Shown piece by piece: positions 25,231-33,029 of a stretch of 64,000 bases of DNA. Origin of the DNA: Saccharopolyspora elongata (GTDB lineage: Bacteria > Actinomycetota > Actinomycetes > Mycobacteriales > Pseudonocardiaceae); assembly GCF_004348985.1 (NCBI RefSeq), contig NZ_SMKW01000001.1, positions 186,001-250,000 on the forward strand, given 5' to 3'. Each line of letters begins with the position of its first letter. Within the stretch, counting starts at the first letter, position 1. The notes below the pieces were generated by a model that ran no database searches, was not told where the DNA came from, and saw only the letters and a program-made list of their open reading frames with translations. The position numbers and the translations under genes were made by a program.

Positions 25231-25479
25231 ATGAGGTCGGTTCCGAAGGCGGTTCTGCTGATCGCGGCGTTGGCGCTGCCGATCGCCGCCGTGCTGGTGA
25301 GCTTCGCGCTCACCGACGGGCCGCGCACCCCGCAGGTGCCGGCCACCGTGCAGGTCGGCAGCTCACCGGGCCCCGAACCCAGTCGGTCGGCGCCACCGGC
25401 CTCGACCGTCGTGCCCACCGAGCTCCCGCCGCCGGCCCCCGACGACGATGACGACGATGACGACCACGACGACGACTGA
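25231..25479 (+). CDS. Small secreted or anchored protein with a poly-Asp tail
   Basis: An 82-residue protein with one hydrophobic segment (VLLIAALALPIAAVLVSFAL, about 8-27), a Pro/Ser spacer and a C-terminus of eleven Asp with one His. The segment could be a signal anchor or an uncleaved signal peptide, placing the acidic tail outside, where it could bind Ca2+ or another cation. The last 32 nt overlap the start of the histidine-kinase gene in another frame. I do not recognise a family. The overlap suggests that it feeds or tunes the kinase, but this is inference. Confidence 0.5.
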   Translation: MRSVPKAVLLIAALALPIAAVLVSFALTDGPRTPQVPATVQVGSSPGPEPSRSAPPASTVVPTELPPPAPDDDDDDDDHDDD

Positions 25480-26947
25480 GCCCACCGCGACCAGGTCGTT
25501 CGCCAAGCTCCCCGGCCGCCGCGGCACCCGCATCCCGGCGCGCGCGCAGATCATGGGCTGGCTGCTGCTGGTGCTGGTCGTGGTGCTGCTGGCGGTGATC
25601 TTGATCGTCCGCTCGTTCCTGCACAACGACGTGAACGACCAGGTGACCGCGTCGATGGAGCAGGAGGCGCACGAGTTCGTCACGTTCGCCGAGCGGGGCC
25701 GCGACCCCGCCACCGGGCAGCTGTTCACCGCGCCGGAGCAGCTGTTCAACTCCTACCTGTCGCGACAGTACCCAGACCGCGACGAGGCCCTGATCGGGGT
25801 GTGGGAGACGCCGACCGGCCTGCGGCCGCTGTCCCAGGAGCAGGACGACGAGATCGACCGGTTCGCCAAGGACCAGGCGCTGCTGCAACAGATCGTGGCC
25901 GCCCCGAACAGCTACGGCTGGCTCGACACGCCCGCCGGGCAGATGCAGTGGCTCAAGGTGCAGACCGAATCCGAGCAGGGCGGCCGGGCCTGGTTCGTGG
26001 TCGAGCGCTACACCGCGTCGGCGATGGCCGACGCGGACCGGACCGTGCAGGTGCTGCTGCTGGTCAGCGGCCTCGGCGTGGTGATCGCGGCGCTGTCGTC
26101 GTGGGTGGTGGCCGGGCTGATCCTGGCGCCGGTGCGGGCCGTGCGGCAGGCCGCGGCCGAGATCAGCGAGCACGATCTGACCAGGCGCATCCCGGTCGAA
26201 GGCCGGGACGACATCGCCGCGCTGGCCGACCAGTTCAACGCGATGCTCGACCGGCTGGAGGACGCCTTCCGCATCCAGCGCCAGTTCGTCGACGACGCCG
26301 GGCACGAGCTGCGGACGCCGATCACGATCGTGCGCGGCAACCTGGAGCTGCTCGGCGACGACCCGGCGGAGCGGGAAGAAGTGGTGCGGCTGTGCACCGA
26401 CGAGCTGGACCGGATGACCCGCATCGTCAACGACCTGCTGATGCTGGCCAAGGCCGACCGGCCCGACTTCGTCACCGCGGCGCCGGTCTCACTGGCCGAG
26501 CTGACCAGCGACATCGAGGCGAAGGTGCGGTCGCTGGCGGACCGCCGCTGGGTGCTCGACGACATCGGCGAGGGAGAGGTGCTGGTCGACGAGCAGCGGA
26601 TCACCCAGGCGATGGTGCAGCTGGCGCAGAACGCGGTGCAGCACACCGAGCCGGGTTCGGAGATCCGCATCGGTTCCTCCCTCGCCGACGGCGCGGTGCG
26701 GCTGTGGGTGACCGACCACGGCCAGGGCATCGATCCGGCCGAGGTGTCGAAGATCTTCGACCGCTTCACCCACGGCAGCAGCCACGGCAAGGGCGGCGCC
26801 GGGCTCGGGCTGGCGATCGTCAAGGCCATCGCGGACGCGCACCACGGGCGGGTGCGGGTCGTGTCGCAGCCCGGCGAAGGCGCCACCTTCGCCCTGGAAC
26901 TGCCCGCCGCCCCACCCCACAACGCGACCGAGGAGACCACTGCATGA
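25448..26947 (+). CDS. Sensor histidine kinase, HAMP/HisKA/HATPase type
   Basis: A 499-residue membrane kinase: cytosolic Thr-rich start, first helix about 37-56, an outer sensing domain of about 140 residues, second helix about 197-220, a HAMP linker (PVRAVRQAAAEISEHDLTRRI), the phospho-acceptor in DDAGHELRTPITIV, and an ATPase with QNAVQHTEPG, DHGQGI and GAGLGLAIVKAI. It passes phosphate to the adjacent OmpR-type regulator, whose start overlaps its stop (ATGA). Two possible starts, 25448 and 25457, lie within the region overlapping the Asp-tailed gene, and neither has a ribosome-binding site, so coupled translation is likely. The signal is unknown. Confidence 0.9.
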   Translation: MTTMTTTTTTEPTATRSFAKLPGRRGTRIPARAQIMGWLLLVLVVVLLAVILIVRSFLHNDVNDQVTASMEQEAHEFVTFAERGRDPATGQLFTAPEQLFNSYLSRQYPDRDEALIGVWETPTGLRPLSQEQDDEIDRFAKDQALLQQIVAAPNSYGWLDTPAGQMQWLKVQTESEQGGRAWFVVERYTASAMADADRTVQVLLLVSGLGVVIAALSSWVVAGLILAPVRAVRQAAAEISEHDLTRRIPVEGRDDIAALADQFNAMLDRLEDAFRIQRQFVDDAGHELRTPITIVRGNLELLGDDPAEREEVVRLCTDELDRMTRIVNDLLMLAKADRPDFVTAAPVSLAELTSDIEAKVRSLADRRWVLDDIGEGEVLVDEQRITQAMVQLAQNAVQHTEPGSEIRIGSSLADGAVRLWVTDHGQGIDPAEVSKIFDRFTHGSSHGKGGAGLGLAIVKAIADAHHGRVRVVSQPGEGATFALELPAAPPHNATEETTA

Positions 26948-27606
26948 GCAAGATCCTGATCGCCGAGGACGAGGCGCGGATCGCGGCGTTCATCGAGAAG
27001 GGATTGCGGGCCAACGGCTTCACCACCACCGTCGTCGGTGACGGCGACGCAGCCCAGGACTACCTGCTGACCGGCGACTTCGACCTGGTGGTGCTCGACC
27101 TGGGGCTGCCCGGCAAGGACGGCTTCTCGGTGCTGCGGGCGGCGCGGGCCCAGCACGTGACCGTGCCGGTGATCATCCTGACCGCGCGGGACGGCGTGCA
27201 CGACACGGTCGCCGGGCTGGAGGGCGGCGCGGACGACTACATGACCAAGCCGTTCCGGTTCGAGGAGCTGCTGGCGCGGGTGCGGCTGCGGCTGCGGCCG
27301 GTCGACCGGGTCCCGGAGATCACGGTGCTGCGCGACGGCGAGCTCTCGCTGGACCTGCGCACGCGGCGCGCGCAGGTGCCGGAGGGCACGGTCGACCTGA
27401 CGGCGCGCGAGTTCGCGATGCTGGAGCTGTTCCTGCGGCACTCCGGGCAGGTGCTCTCCCGCGAGCAGATCCTGTCGCACGTGTGGGGCTACGACTTCGA
27501 CCCGGGTTCCAACGTCGTGGACGTCTACGTGCGGGCGCTGCGCCGCAAGATCGGCACCGAGCGGATCAGCACCGTCCGGGGCATGGGCTACCGGCTGGGC
27601 GCCTGA
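26944..27606 (+). CDS. OmpR/PhoB-type response regulator
   Basis: A 220-residue regulator. The receiver has Glu8-Asp9, phospho-acceptor Asp52 in VVLDLGLPGKDG, Thr in VIILTARD, and Lys in DYMTKPFRFEEL. The C-terminal winged helix has VDLTAREFAMLELFLRHSGQVLSREQIL and the Arg-rich recognition helix NVVDVYVRALRRKIG. It forms a two-component system with the preceding kinase. It is followed after 21 nt by the paired palindromes that separate it from the convergent baeRF gene. Confidence 0.93.
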   Translation: MSKILIAEDEARIAAFIEKGLRANGFTTTVVGDGDAAQDYLLTGDFDLVVLDLGLPGKDGFSVLRAARAQHVTVPVIILTARDGVHDTVAGLEGGADDYMTKPFRFEELLARVRLRLRPVDRVPEITVLRDGELSLDLRTRRAQVPEGTVDLTAREFAMLELFLRHSGQVLSREQILSHVWGYDFDPGSNVVDVYVRALRRKIGTERISTVRGMGYRLGA

Positions 27607-27627
27607 AGCCCGGCGCGGAGCGGGCGG

Positions 27628-27689
27628 CGTTTTCGCGCGAAACCGGCGTTCCGCGTGAGGAGACGGCGCCGCTTTCGCGCGAAAACGGC
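27628..27689. repeat. Paired palindromes, family B locus 1
   Basis: CGTTTTCGCGCGAAACCG at 27628-27645 and GCTTTCGCGCGAAAACGGC at 27671-27689; centres 42 nt apart. They stand between the convergent regulator and baeRF genes. Confidence 0.85.
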
Positions 27690-27717
27690 GCGCACCGAAG
27701 CCGGGGCGAGGCTCAGG

Positions 27718-28836
27718 TCATGGGGCGTAGCGGAGGATCGCCGCGGTCGCGCCGCCTCCCGGGATGTCCTCGCTGCGCACCGCCATGACCCGGCCGTCGG
27801 TGAGCCAGACGCGGCGGGCTATTTCGTCCACCACGCCGTAGGACACCGCGTCGTCGGCCTGCTCGAACGTCACCGCACCCGCCTCGTCGATGAAGCCCGG
27901 GACCACGTTGTCGATGTCCACGAACACCGTGTCGACCGCGCCCATCGTCGCGTGCCGGGCCACGTCCGCGATGTCCGTGACCGCCCGGCCCTGGCCGGTG
28001 CGCTGCTCGAACAGCTCGTGCAGCTCGCGCAGCCGGTCGGCGTGCAGGTCGTCGAGGACCTCGCGCGTCGCCGACGCCAGCTCGCGGTCGCTGCTCTCCT
28101 CCGGGTTTCCGGTCAGGCCGACCGAGGCGAGCTCCGAGGCGGTGCTGACCGACCGGAAGATGCTTGCCAGCGGCTCGGTCGCCGCCAGGACCAGGGGCAC
28201 GTCGCCGCGCAGCACCGGCCGCAGCGCCCGGTCGACCTGGCGGGAGAACTGGCCCATCCGGACCTTCGAGCCCTCGCCGCCCTGGAACCGGCGGCGCGGC
28301 AGGCGGTCGGTGACCGACTCCTTGCCCACCGAACTCGCCAAGTCCGCGGGCATCCCAGGCACGTCCACGACGACCGGGTCCATCTCGGGCACGACCTCCA
28401 GCAGCCGCACCGAGTTCTGCGCGAGCGCCAGCAGCAGCGCGGTCTGCGGGAAGGTGATCGAGCGCAGCAGCGGCTTGAGGTGGAACCGGTCGGACACCTC
28501 GACCACCGCGTTCAGGCGGTTGGGCAGCCGGAAGGTGGTCAGCGAGGTCGGCGTTGCGAACAGCGCGAGGCTGCGGGCCTGGAAGCGCCAGAACTCCTCG
28601 TCCTCGGCCAGGTCGGCCAGCTGGCCGCTGATGCCGGCCACGTCTTCCTTGGCGGCGCCCGCCCGGCGGAGCTGGTCGGTCGCCTGCCCGGCGAGGTTCT
28701 TCAGCTCGATGCGCTCGGCGTCGCCACCGGAGGCCGGGCTGGTCGGCAGGTACAGCGAGACGCTGATCGGTTCGCGCGCGGTCAGCAGCGCGTCGACCTG
28801 CGCCCGCGTCGGGATGTCGGTGTGCAAGATCGCCAT
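27718..28836 (-). CDS. baeRF family protein (eRF1-like fold)
   Basis: A 372-residue protein of the bacterial archaeo-eukaryotic release-factor-like group: VSLYLPTSP at the N-terminus, a central FRLPNRLNAVVEVSDRFHLKPLLRSI strand-rich part, and a C-terminal domain (DIADVARHATMGAVDTVFVD and AILRYAP) resembling the eRF1 C-terminal domain. These proteins are thought to act on stalled ribosomes or in stress, but bacterial data are scarce. The ATG has GGGGAGGG upstream. It is divergent from the EamA gene across a gap with unusual elements. Confidence 0.8.
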   Translation of the reverse strand: MAILHTDIPTRAQVDALLTAREPISVSLYLPTSPASGGDAERIELKNLAGQATDQLRRAGAAKEDVAGISGQLADLAEDEEFWRFQARSLALFATPTSLTTFRLPNRLNAVVEVSDRFHLKPLLRSITFPQTALLLALAQNSVRLLEVVPEMDPVVVDVPGMPADLASSVGKESVTDRLPRRRFQGGEGSKVRMGQFSRQVDRALRPVLRGDVPLVLAATEPLASIFRSVSTASELASVGLTGNPEESSDRELASATREVLDDLHADRLRELHELFEQRTGQGRAVTDIADVARHATMGAVDTVFVDIDNVVPGFIDEAGAVTFEQADDAVSYGVVDEIARRVWLTDGRVMAVRSEDIPGGGATAAILRYAP

Positions 28837-28952
28837 CGGTGCCCTCCCCAGGCGGAACGTCCGGCACCGGCGACGCTACCGAGGTCCCGGCGAACCGGCA
28901 GGGCGACGGAGCTCACCCGGCTTCGCCCGTTCCGACCGGCCCGTACCTGCGG

Positions 28953-28959
28953 TTAAGGT
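28953..28959 (+). promoter_or_regulatory. -10 box TTAAGGT driving a probable leaderless start
   Basis: TTAAGGT lies 7 nt before the GTG at 28967, the distance expected when transcription begins at the start codon. The same TTAAGGT-N7-GTG layout precedes the gamma-glutamyltransferase gene at 34832. A -35 candidate (TTCCGACC, 28930-28937) is plausible but weak. Confidence 0.45.
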
Positions 28960-28966
28960 GGTCGGC

Positions 28967-29011
28967 GTGAACTCGCACTGGCACCGCGTTCTGCCGCCCC
29001 CGTCCCGCTGA
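28967..29011 (+). CDS. Possible 14-residue leader peptide upstream of the EamA transporter
   Basis: GTG-initiated, NSHWHRVLPPPSR then stop. It directly follows the promoter-like TTAAGGT and precedes the paired palindromes and the transporter gene. A HWH stretch followed by three prolines, which slow ribosomes, would suit an attenuation-type leader, but there is no comparative evidence here. Confidence 0.3.
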   Translation: MNSHWHRVLPPPSR

Positions 29012-29044
29012 CGGGCGGCGAACCTCCAACACCCCGAAGGCACC

Positions 29045-29103
29045 GCAGTTTCAATTGAAACTGCCAGGTCCGGGTCCTCCCACGCAGTTTCAATTGAAAC
29101 TGC
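29045..29103. repeat. Paired palindromes, family B locus 2 (AATT-centred)
   Basis: Two perfect copies of GCAGTTTCAATTGAAACTGC at 29045-29064 and 29084-29103; centres 39 nt apart. Unlike most copies this pair lies in a divergent region, about 70 nt before the EamA start and after the putative leader peptide. Confidence 0.9.
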
Positions 29104-29172
29104 ACGCACCCACCGGGGTTGACGCGCGCCCGTTCGACGAGTCCTGACGGTTCGCGAACGGAAGAGTTCACC

Positions 29173-30072
29173 TTGACTGATCAACTGCTCACCGCACCCG
29201 CTCCTGCCCGCGGCTTCGTCGCCGGCCCGCTGCCGGTGCTGCTCGCGGCGTTCCTGTGGGGCACCACGGGAACGGCCGCCAGCTTCGCCCCGGCCGCCGC
29301 GAGCCCGCTGTCGATCGGCGCCGCCACCATGGGCGTCGGCGGCGTGCTGCTGCTCGTGATCGCCGGGCGGTCCGCGTTCGACGTGCTGCGGTCCGGCCGG
29401 ACCGGGCTGCTGCTCGTGGGCGCCTTGGCCGTGGCGGTCTACCCGCTGGCGTTCTACTCGTCGATGGCGCTCGCCGGGGTCGCCATCGGCACCGTCATCA
29501 CGCTCGGCTCGGCGCCGGTGTTCGCCGCGATCCTGGAACGCGTCGTCGACGGCGTCCGGCTGGATCGCCGGTGGGCGCTGGCCGCCGCGGTTTCGGTGCT
29601 GGGTCTGCTGCTGATCACCGTCGGCGGCGAGAGCGGCGTCGGCGCGGACGTCGTCGTGGGTGCCCTGCTCGGCTTGCTCGGCGGCGCCGCGTACGTCGCT
29701 TACTCGTGGGCGGCCGCGCGAATGATGCGCGGCGGCCACGGCTCGCGCGCGGTGATGGGCGCGATGTTCGGCGCCGGCGCCGTCGTGCTGCTGCCGGTGC
29801 TGGCGTTCACCGGCGGCCCGCTGCTGAGCTCCCCGTCCGGGCTGCTGGTGGCGGGCTACCTCGCGGTGATCCCGATGGGACTGGCGTACCTGCTGTTCGG
29901 GGCCGGGCTGCGCCGCACGTCGGCCAGCGTCGCGACGACGCTGAGCCTGCTGGAGCCGGTGGTGGCCGCGCTGTTGAGCGTGCTCGTCGTCGGGGAACGG
30001 CTGGGCATCGCGGCGTGGTGCGGCGTCGCGCTGATCGGCATCGGGTTGGTGCTGGTCAGCACGCGCCGCTGA
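29173..30072 (+). CDS. EamA/DMT family transporter
   Basis: A 299-residue drug/metabolite transporter with ten membrane helices in two EamA repeats, first repeat starting LPVLLAAFLWGTTGTAASF and second around GALLGLLGGAAYVAYSWAAA. Family members export amino acids or metabolites. A TTG start is proposed: it is preceded by GGAAGAG and the membrane domain starts about 17 residues later, as usual. The upstream region carries a possible leader peptide and two palindromes. Confidence 0.85.
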   Translation: MTDQLLTAPAPARGFVAGPLPVLLAAFLWGTTGTAASFAPAAASPLSIGAATMGVGGVLLLVIAGRSAFDVLRSGRTGLLLVGALAVAVYPLAFYSSMALAGVAIGTVITLGSAPVFAAILERVVDGVRLDRRWALAAAVSVLGLLLITVGGESGVGADVVVGALLGLLGGAAYVAYSWAAARMMRGGHGSRAVMGAMFGAGAVVLLPVLAFTGGPLLSSPSGLLVAGYLAVIPMGLAYLLFGAGLRRTSASVATTLSLLEPVVAALLSVLVVGERLGIAAWCGVALIGIGLVLVSTRR

Positions 30073-30077
30073 GAACC

Positions 30078-30190
30078 TGTGCACAGCTGTGGATAACTTT
30101 CTCCACAGCTGTGCACAAACCGGTCGCTCAACCAGGTGTTTTCGCAGCTGAGCACCCTGTTGGCAAAGTTGTCCACAGGCTTGTGGACAA
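30078..30190. promoter_or_regulatory. Cluster of DnaA-box-like 9-mers, cluster 2
   Basis: In 113 nt: TGTGGATAA (30088-30096, exact complement of TTATCCACA), TTCTCCACA (30099-30107), TGTGCACAA (30110-30118), TTGTCCACA (30169-30177) and TGTGGACAA (30182-30190). The last two form TTGTCCACA-GGCT-TGTGGACAA. It lies between the EamA gene and the SLC13 gene, and no replication gene is nearby. Confidence 0.55.
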
Positions 30191-30264
30191 CTGCGCGGCA
30201 AAGATGAAGTGCTCCTCATGGGCGGTTCACGCGCGGTTCAGCCGCGGGACAGATCGTTCATGAC

Positions 30265-31767
30265 GTGCACAGCCACGAGGACACCACGCAGCTGGTGCGC
30301 ACCGAGTTCGCCACGAGCCCGGTGCGCACCGCCCGCGTGGCATCCGACCCGAGCGCCGGGCGCGGCTGGGCCATCGGGATCACCCTCGGCGCGCTCGGCC
30401 TGCTCGGGCTGATGGCGGTGCTGACCGCGCCGGAGGACGGCGGGGCCGACCAGCTCGGCCGGTCCGGGCTGATCACCATCCTGGTGTTCGCCGCCGCCGT
30501 GGCCGGCTGGATGAGCAACCGGCTCGACGACACCTTCGTCGCGCTGTCCGCGGCGGCCGTGCTGGTGGTGCTGGGCGCGCTGGACGCCGAGGAGCTGTTC
30601 GAGTCGCTCGGCGCGGACCAGATCTGGCTGCTGGTGGCGGCGTTCGTGCTGGCCGCCGGGATCAACCGGACCGGCCTGCCCGCCAGGCTGGCGATCGCGC
30701 TGGTCGGCCGCGCCCGGTCGGCGCGCGGCCTGGTGCACCTGATCACCGCGAGCCTGGTGATCACCGCGCTGCTGGTGCCGAGCACGAGCGGGCGCGCGGC
30801 GCTGGTGCTGCCCATCTTCCTCGCGCTGGCGGACGCGTTCGCGCACCGGCCGCGCCTGGTCCGAGCCCTCGCCGTGCTGTTCCCGACCGTCGTGCTGCTG
30901 TCGGCGATCGCGACGCTGGTCGGCGCCGGGGCGCACCTGATCACCAGCCAGGTCCTGGACAGCACGATCGGCGCGGGCATCGGCTTCGGCCAGTGGCTGC
31001 TGTGGGGCCTGCCGTTCGCCGTGGTCAGCTCGCACCTGGCCGCAGAGCTGGTGCTGCTGCTGTTCACCGGCCGTGCGGAGCGCCGGGCGCGGCTGCGGGT
31101 CGACGCCGCCGCGCTGCGCGAGCAGCTCGACGTGCCGCCGCAGATGCGGCGCGCCGAAATCCGCGCCATCGGTCTGCTCGGCACCGTCGTGCTGCTCTGG
31201 AGCACCGAGCCGCTGCACGGCCTGTCGCCCGCGCTGATCGCGTTGGCCGGGGCGCTGCTGATCGCCTCGCCGCGGTTCGGGACGGTGCGCATCGGCGCCG
31301 CGATCTCCGAAATTCCCTGGTCGTTGCTGCTCTTCATGGCCGCCACCACGGCGCTCGGCGCGGTGCTGACCGAGTCCGGGGCCGCCGGCTGGGTCGCCGC
31401 GAACGCGCTCGTCGGCGACAGCACCGGCGCCATGCTGATCGCCGTCGTCGCGTTGAGCGTCGCCGCGCACCTGCTGGTGCAGTCGCGGTCCGCGCGGTCG
31501 GCGGTGCTGATCCCGCTGATCGTGCCCGCCGCCTTCGCGGTCGGCATGAACCCGGTCGCGCTGGCCTTCGCCTCGACCGCCGCGGCGGGCTTCTGCCACA
31601 CGCTGCCGTCCTCGGCCAAGCCGGTCGCGATGTTCGCCCGGCTCGACCACGCCTACACCCCGCGCGACCTGCTCAAGCTGTCCGCCCTGCTCGGCCCCGC
31701 GCTGGGCGCGCTCGTCGTGCTGTTCGCCCTGTTCGTCTGGCCGGCGCTCGGCCTGCCGCTCACCTGA
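30265..31767 (+). CDS. SLC13/DASS family permease
   Basis: A 500-residue carrier with about 11-12 membrane helices. Segments such as LVPSTSGRAALVLPIF and FCHTLPSSAKPVAMF match the two substrate/sodium clamp motifs (SNT-like) of the divalent-anion:Na+ symporters. Dicarboxylates, sulfate or glycerate-like acids are possible. The GTG start is 74 nt downstream of the DnaA-box cluster. The glycerate kinase gene starts 25 nt after its stop, behind a strong GGAGGAG site, so the pair is likely co-transcribed and the carrier may import glycerate or tartronate-type acids (inference). Confidence 0.85.
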   Translation: MHSHEDTTQLVRTEFATSPVRTARVASDPSAGRGWAIGITLGALGLLGLMAVLTAPEDGGADQLGRSGLITILVFAAAVAGWMSNRLDDTFVALSAAAVLVVLGALDAEELFESLGADQIWLLVAAFVLAAGINRTGLPARLAIALVGRARSARGLVHLITASLVITALLVPSTSGRAALVLPIFLALADAFAHRPRLVRALAVLFPTVVLLSAIATLVGAGAHLITSQVLDSTIGAGIGFGQWLLWGLPFAVVSSHLAAELVLLLFTGRAERRARLRVDAAALREQLDVPPQMRRAEIRAIGLLGTVVLLWSTEPLHGLSPALIALAGALLIASPRFGTVRIGAAISEIPWSLLLFMAATTALGAVLTESGAAGWVAANALVGDSTGAMLIAVVALSVAAHLLVQSRSARSAVLIPLIVPAAFAVGMNPVALAFASTAAAGFCHTLPSSAKPVAMFARLDHAYTPRDLLKLSALLGPALGALVVLFALFVWPALGLPLT

Positions 31768-31792
31768 TAAGTCCACAGTGGAGGAGAACATC

Positions 31793-32938
31793 ATGCTGCG
31801 CTTCGCCGTCGCCCCGAGCGGGTTCAAGGAATGCCTGGACGCCGAGGCCGTCGCCGAAGGGATCCGCGCCGGCATCCGCCGGGTGGTGCCCGCCGCGGCC
31901 ATCGACACCATCCCGCTGATCGACGGCGGCGAGGGATCGGCGCGGCTGCTGGCCCGGTCGACCGACGGCGAACTGGTGCCGGTCACCGCCACCGGCCCGG
32001 TCGGCGAACCGGTGGAGTCGCACTTCGCGCTGGTCGGCGACACCGGCTTCGTGGAAATGGCCGCCGCCGCCGGGCTTTCCCTGGTGCCGCCGGGTCGGCG
32101 CGATCCCGGCGCGACGACCAGCCGCGGCGTCGGCGAGCTGATCGCCGCCGTGCTCGACGCGGGCGTGAAGAAGATCGTCATCGGCTGCGGCGACTCCGGG
32201 ACCTGCGACGGCGGCGCCGGCGCGCTTCGGGCGCTCGGCGTTCGCGTGCTGGACTCCGACGGAGCGGAGATCGGCGACGGCGGCGCGGAACTGGTCCGCG
32301 CCCGGCGGCTCGACGCGACCGGGATGGACCCGCGACTGTCCGAAGTGGAGCTCGTGGTCGCGGTGAACCCGACGAACGTGCTGTGCGGGCCGGACGGCGT
32401 CGCGCGCCGCTACGGGCCGCAGAAGGGCGCCGCGCCGGAGCGCGTCGAGCAGCTCTCCGCCGCGATGCAGGTCTGGGCGGAAGTCCTGCGCCGGCACAGC
32501 GGAACCCGGTTCACCGACCTGCCCGGCGGCGGCGCCTCGGGCGGGCTCGGCGCCGGGCTGGCGGGAGTGCTCGGGGCGCGGCTGGCCTCGCGGTTCGACG
32601 TGTTCCTCGAGAGCAGCGACCTGGACCAGCGGCTGCGGGACGCCGACCTGGTGATCACGGCCGAGGGCGCGATCGACGCGTCCACCGCGCTCGGCAAGAT
32701 CCCGACCGAGGTTGCTCGGCGGGCGAAGCGGCACGGCAAGCCGGTGATCGCCCTGTGCGGCACCATCGGCCCCGGCGCGGACGCCAGCTACGACCACGGG
32801 ATCGACGCGATCACCGGCATCCTGACGGAACCGGTGGACCTGGCGGACGCGATCACCCGCGCCCCGGAGCTCATCGCGGACGCCACCGCCCGAACCCTCC
32901 GCATGCTCCTCGTCGGCCGCACCTTACGAGCGGCCTGA
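31793..32938 (+). CDS. Glycerate 2-kinase (GlxK/GarK type)
   Basis: A 381-residue glycerate kinase that makes 2-phosphoglycerate from glycerate and ATP, entering lower glycolysis. The family signatures are FAVAPSGFKECLDAEAVAEG at the N-terminus, PLIDGGEGSARLL, GCGDSGTCDGGAGALRALG, and LPGGGASGGLGAGL. Start ATG 31793 has GGAGGAG 8 nt upstream. The preceding SLC13 permease makes uptake-plus-phosphorylation of glycerate the simplest reading. Confidence 0.92.
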   Translation: MLRFAVAPSGFKECLDAEAVAEGIRAGIRRVVPAAAIDTIPLIDGGEGSARLLARSTDGELVPVTATGPVGEPVESHFALVGDTGFVEMAAAAGLSLVPPGRRDPGATTSRGVGELIAAVLDAGVKKIVIGCGDSGTCDGGAGALRALGVRVLDSDGAEIGDGGAELVRARRLDATGMDPRLSEVELVVAVNPTNVLCGPDGVARRYGPQKGAAPERVEQLSAAMQVWAEVLRRHSGTRFTDLPGGGASGGLGAGLAGVLGARLASRFDVFLESSDLDQRLRDADLVITAEGAIDASTALGKIPTEVARRAKRHGKPVIALCGTIGPGADASYDHGIDAITGILTEPVDLADAITRAPELIADATARTLRMLLVGRTLRAA

Positions 32939-32969
32939 CGCGGCCCGATCGGCCCGTCACCTTCCCCGG

Positions 32970-33017
32970 CCGCAATTTCCATTGAAATTGAACCTTCGAT
33001 TTCAATGGAAATTGCGG
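32970..33017. repeat. AT-rich inverted repeat, family A copy 3
   Basis: The left arm starts CCGCAATTTCCATTGAAAT and pairs fully with ATTTCAATGGAAATTGCGG around TGAACCTTCG. It lies between the convergent glycerate kinase and gamma-glutamyltransferase genes. Confidence 0.9.
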
Positions 33018-33029
33018 ATCCCCTGGGCG

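Noticed and set aside
30078-30190. DnaA-box cluster as the chromosomal origin
   Set aside because: No dnaA, dnaN, recF, gyrB, rpmH or parAB genes nearby, and the box number is small compared with actinomycete origins.
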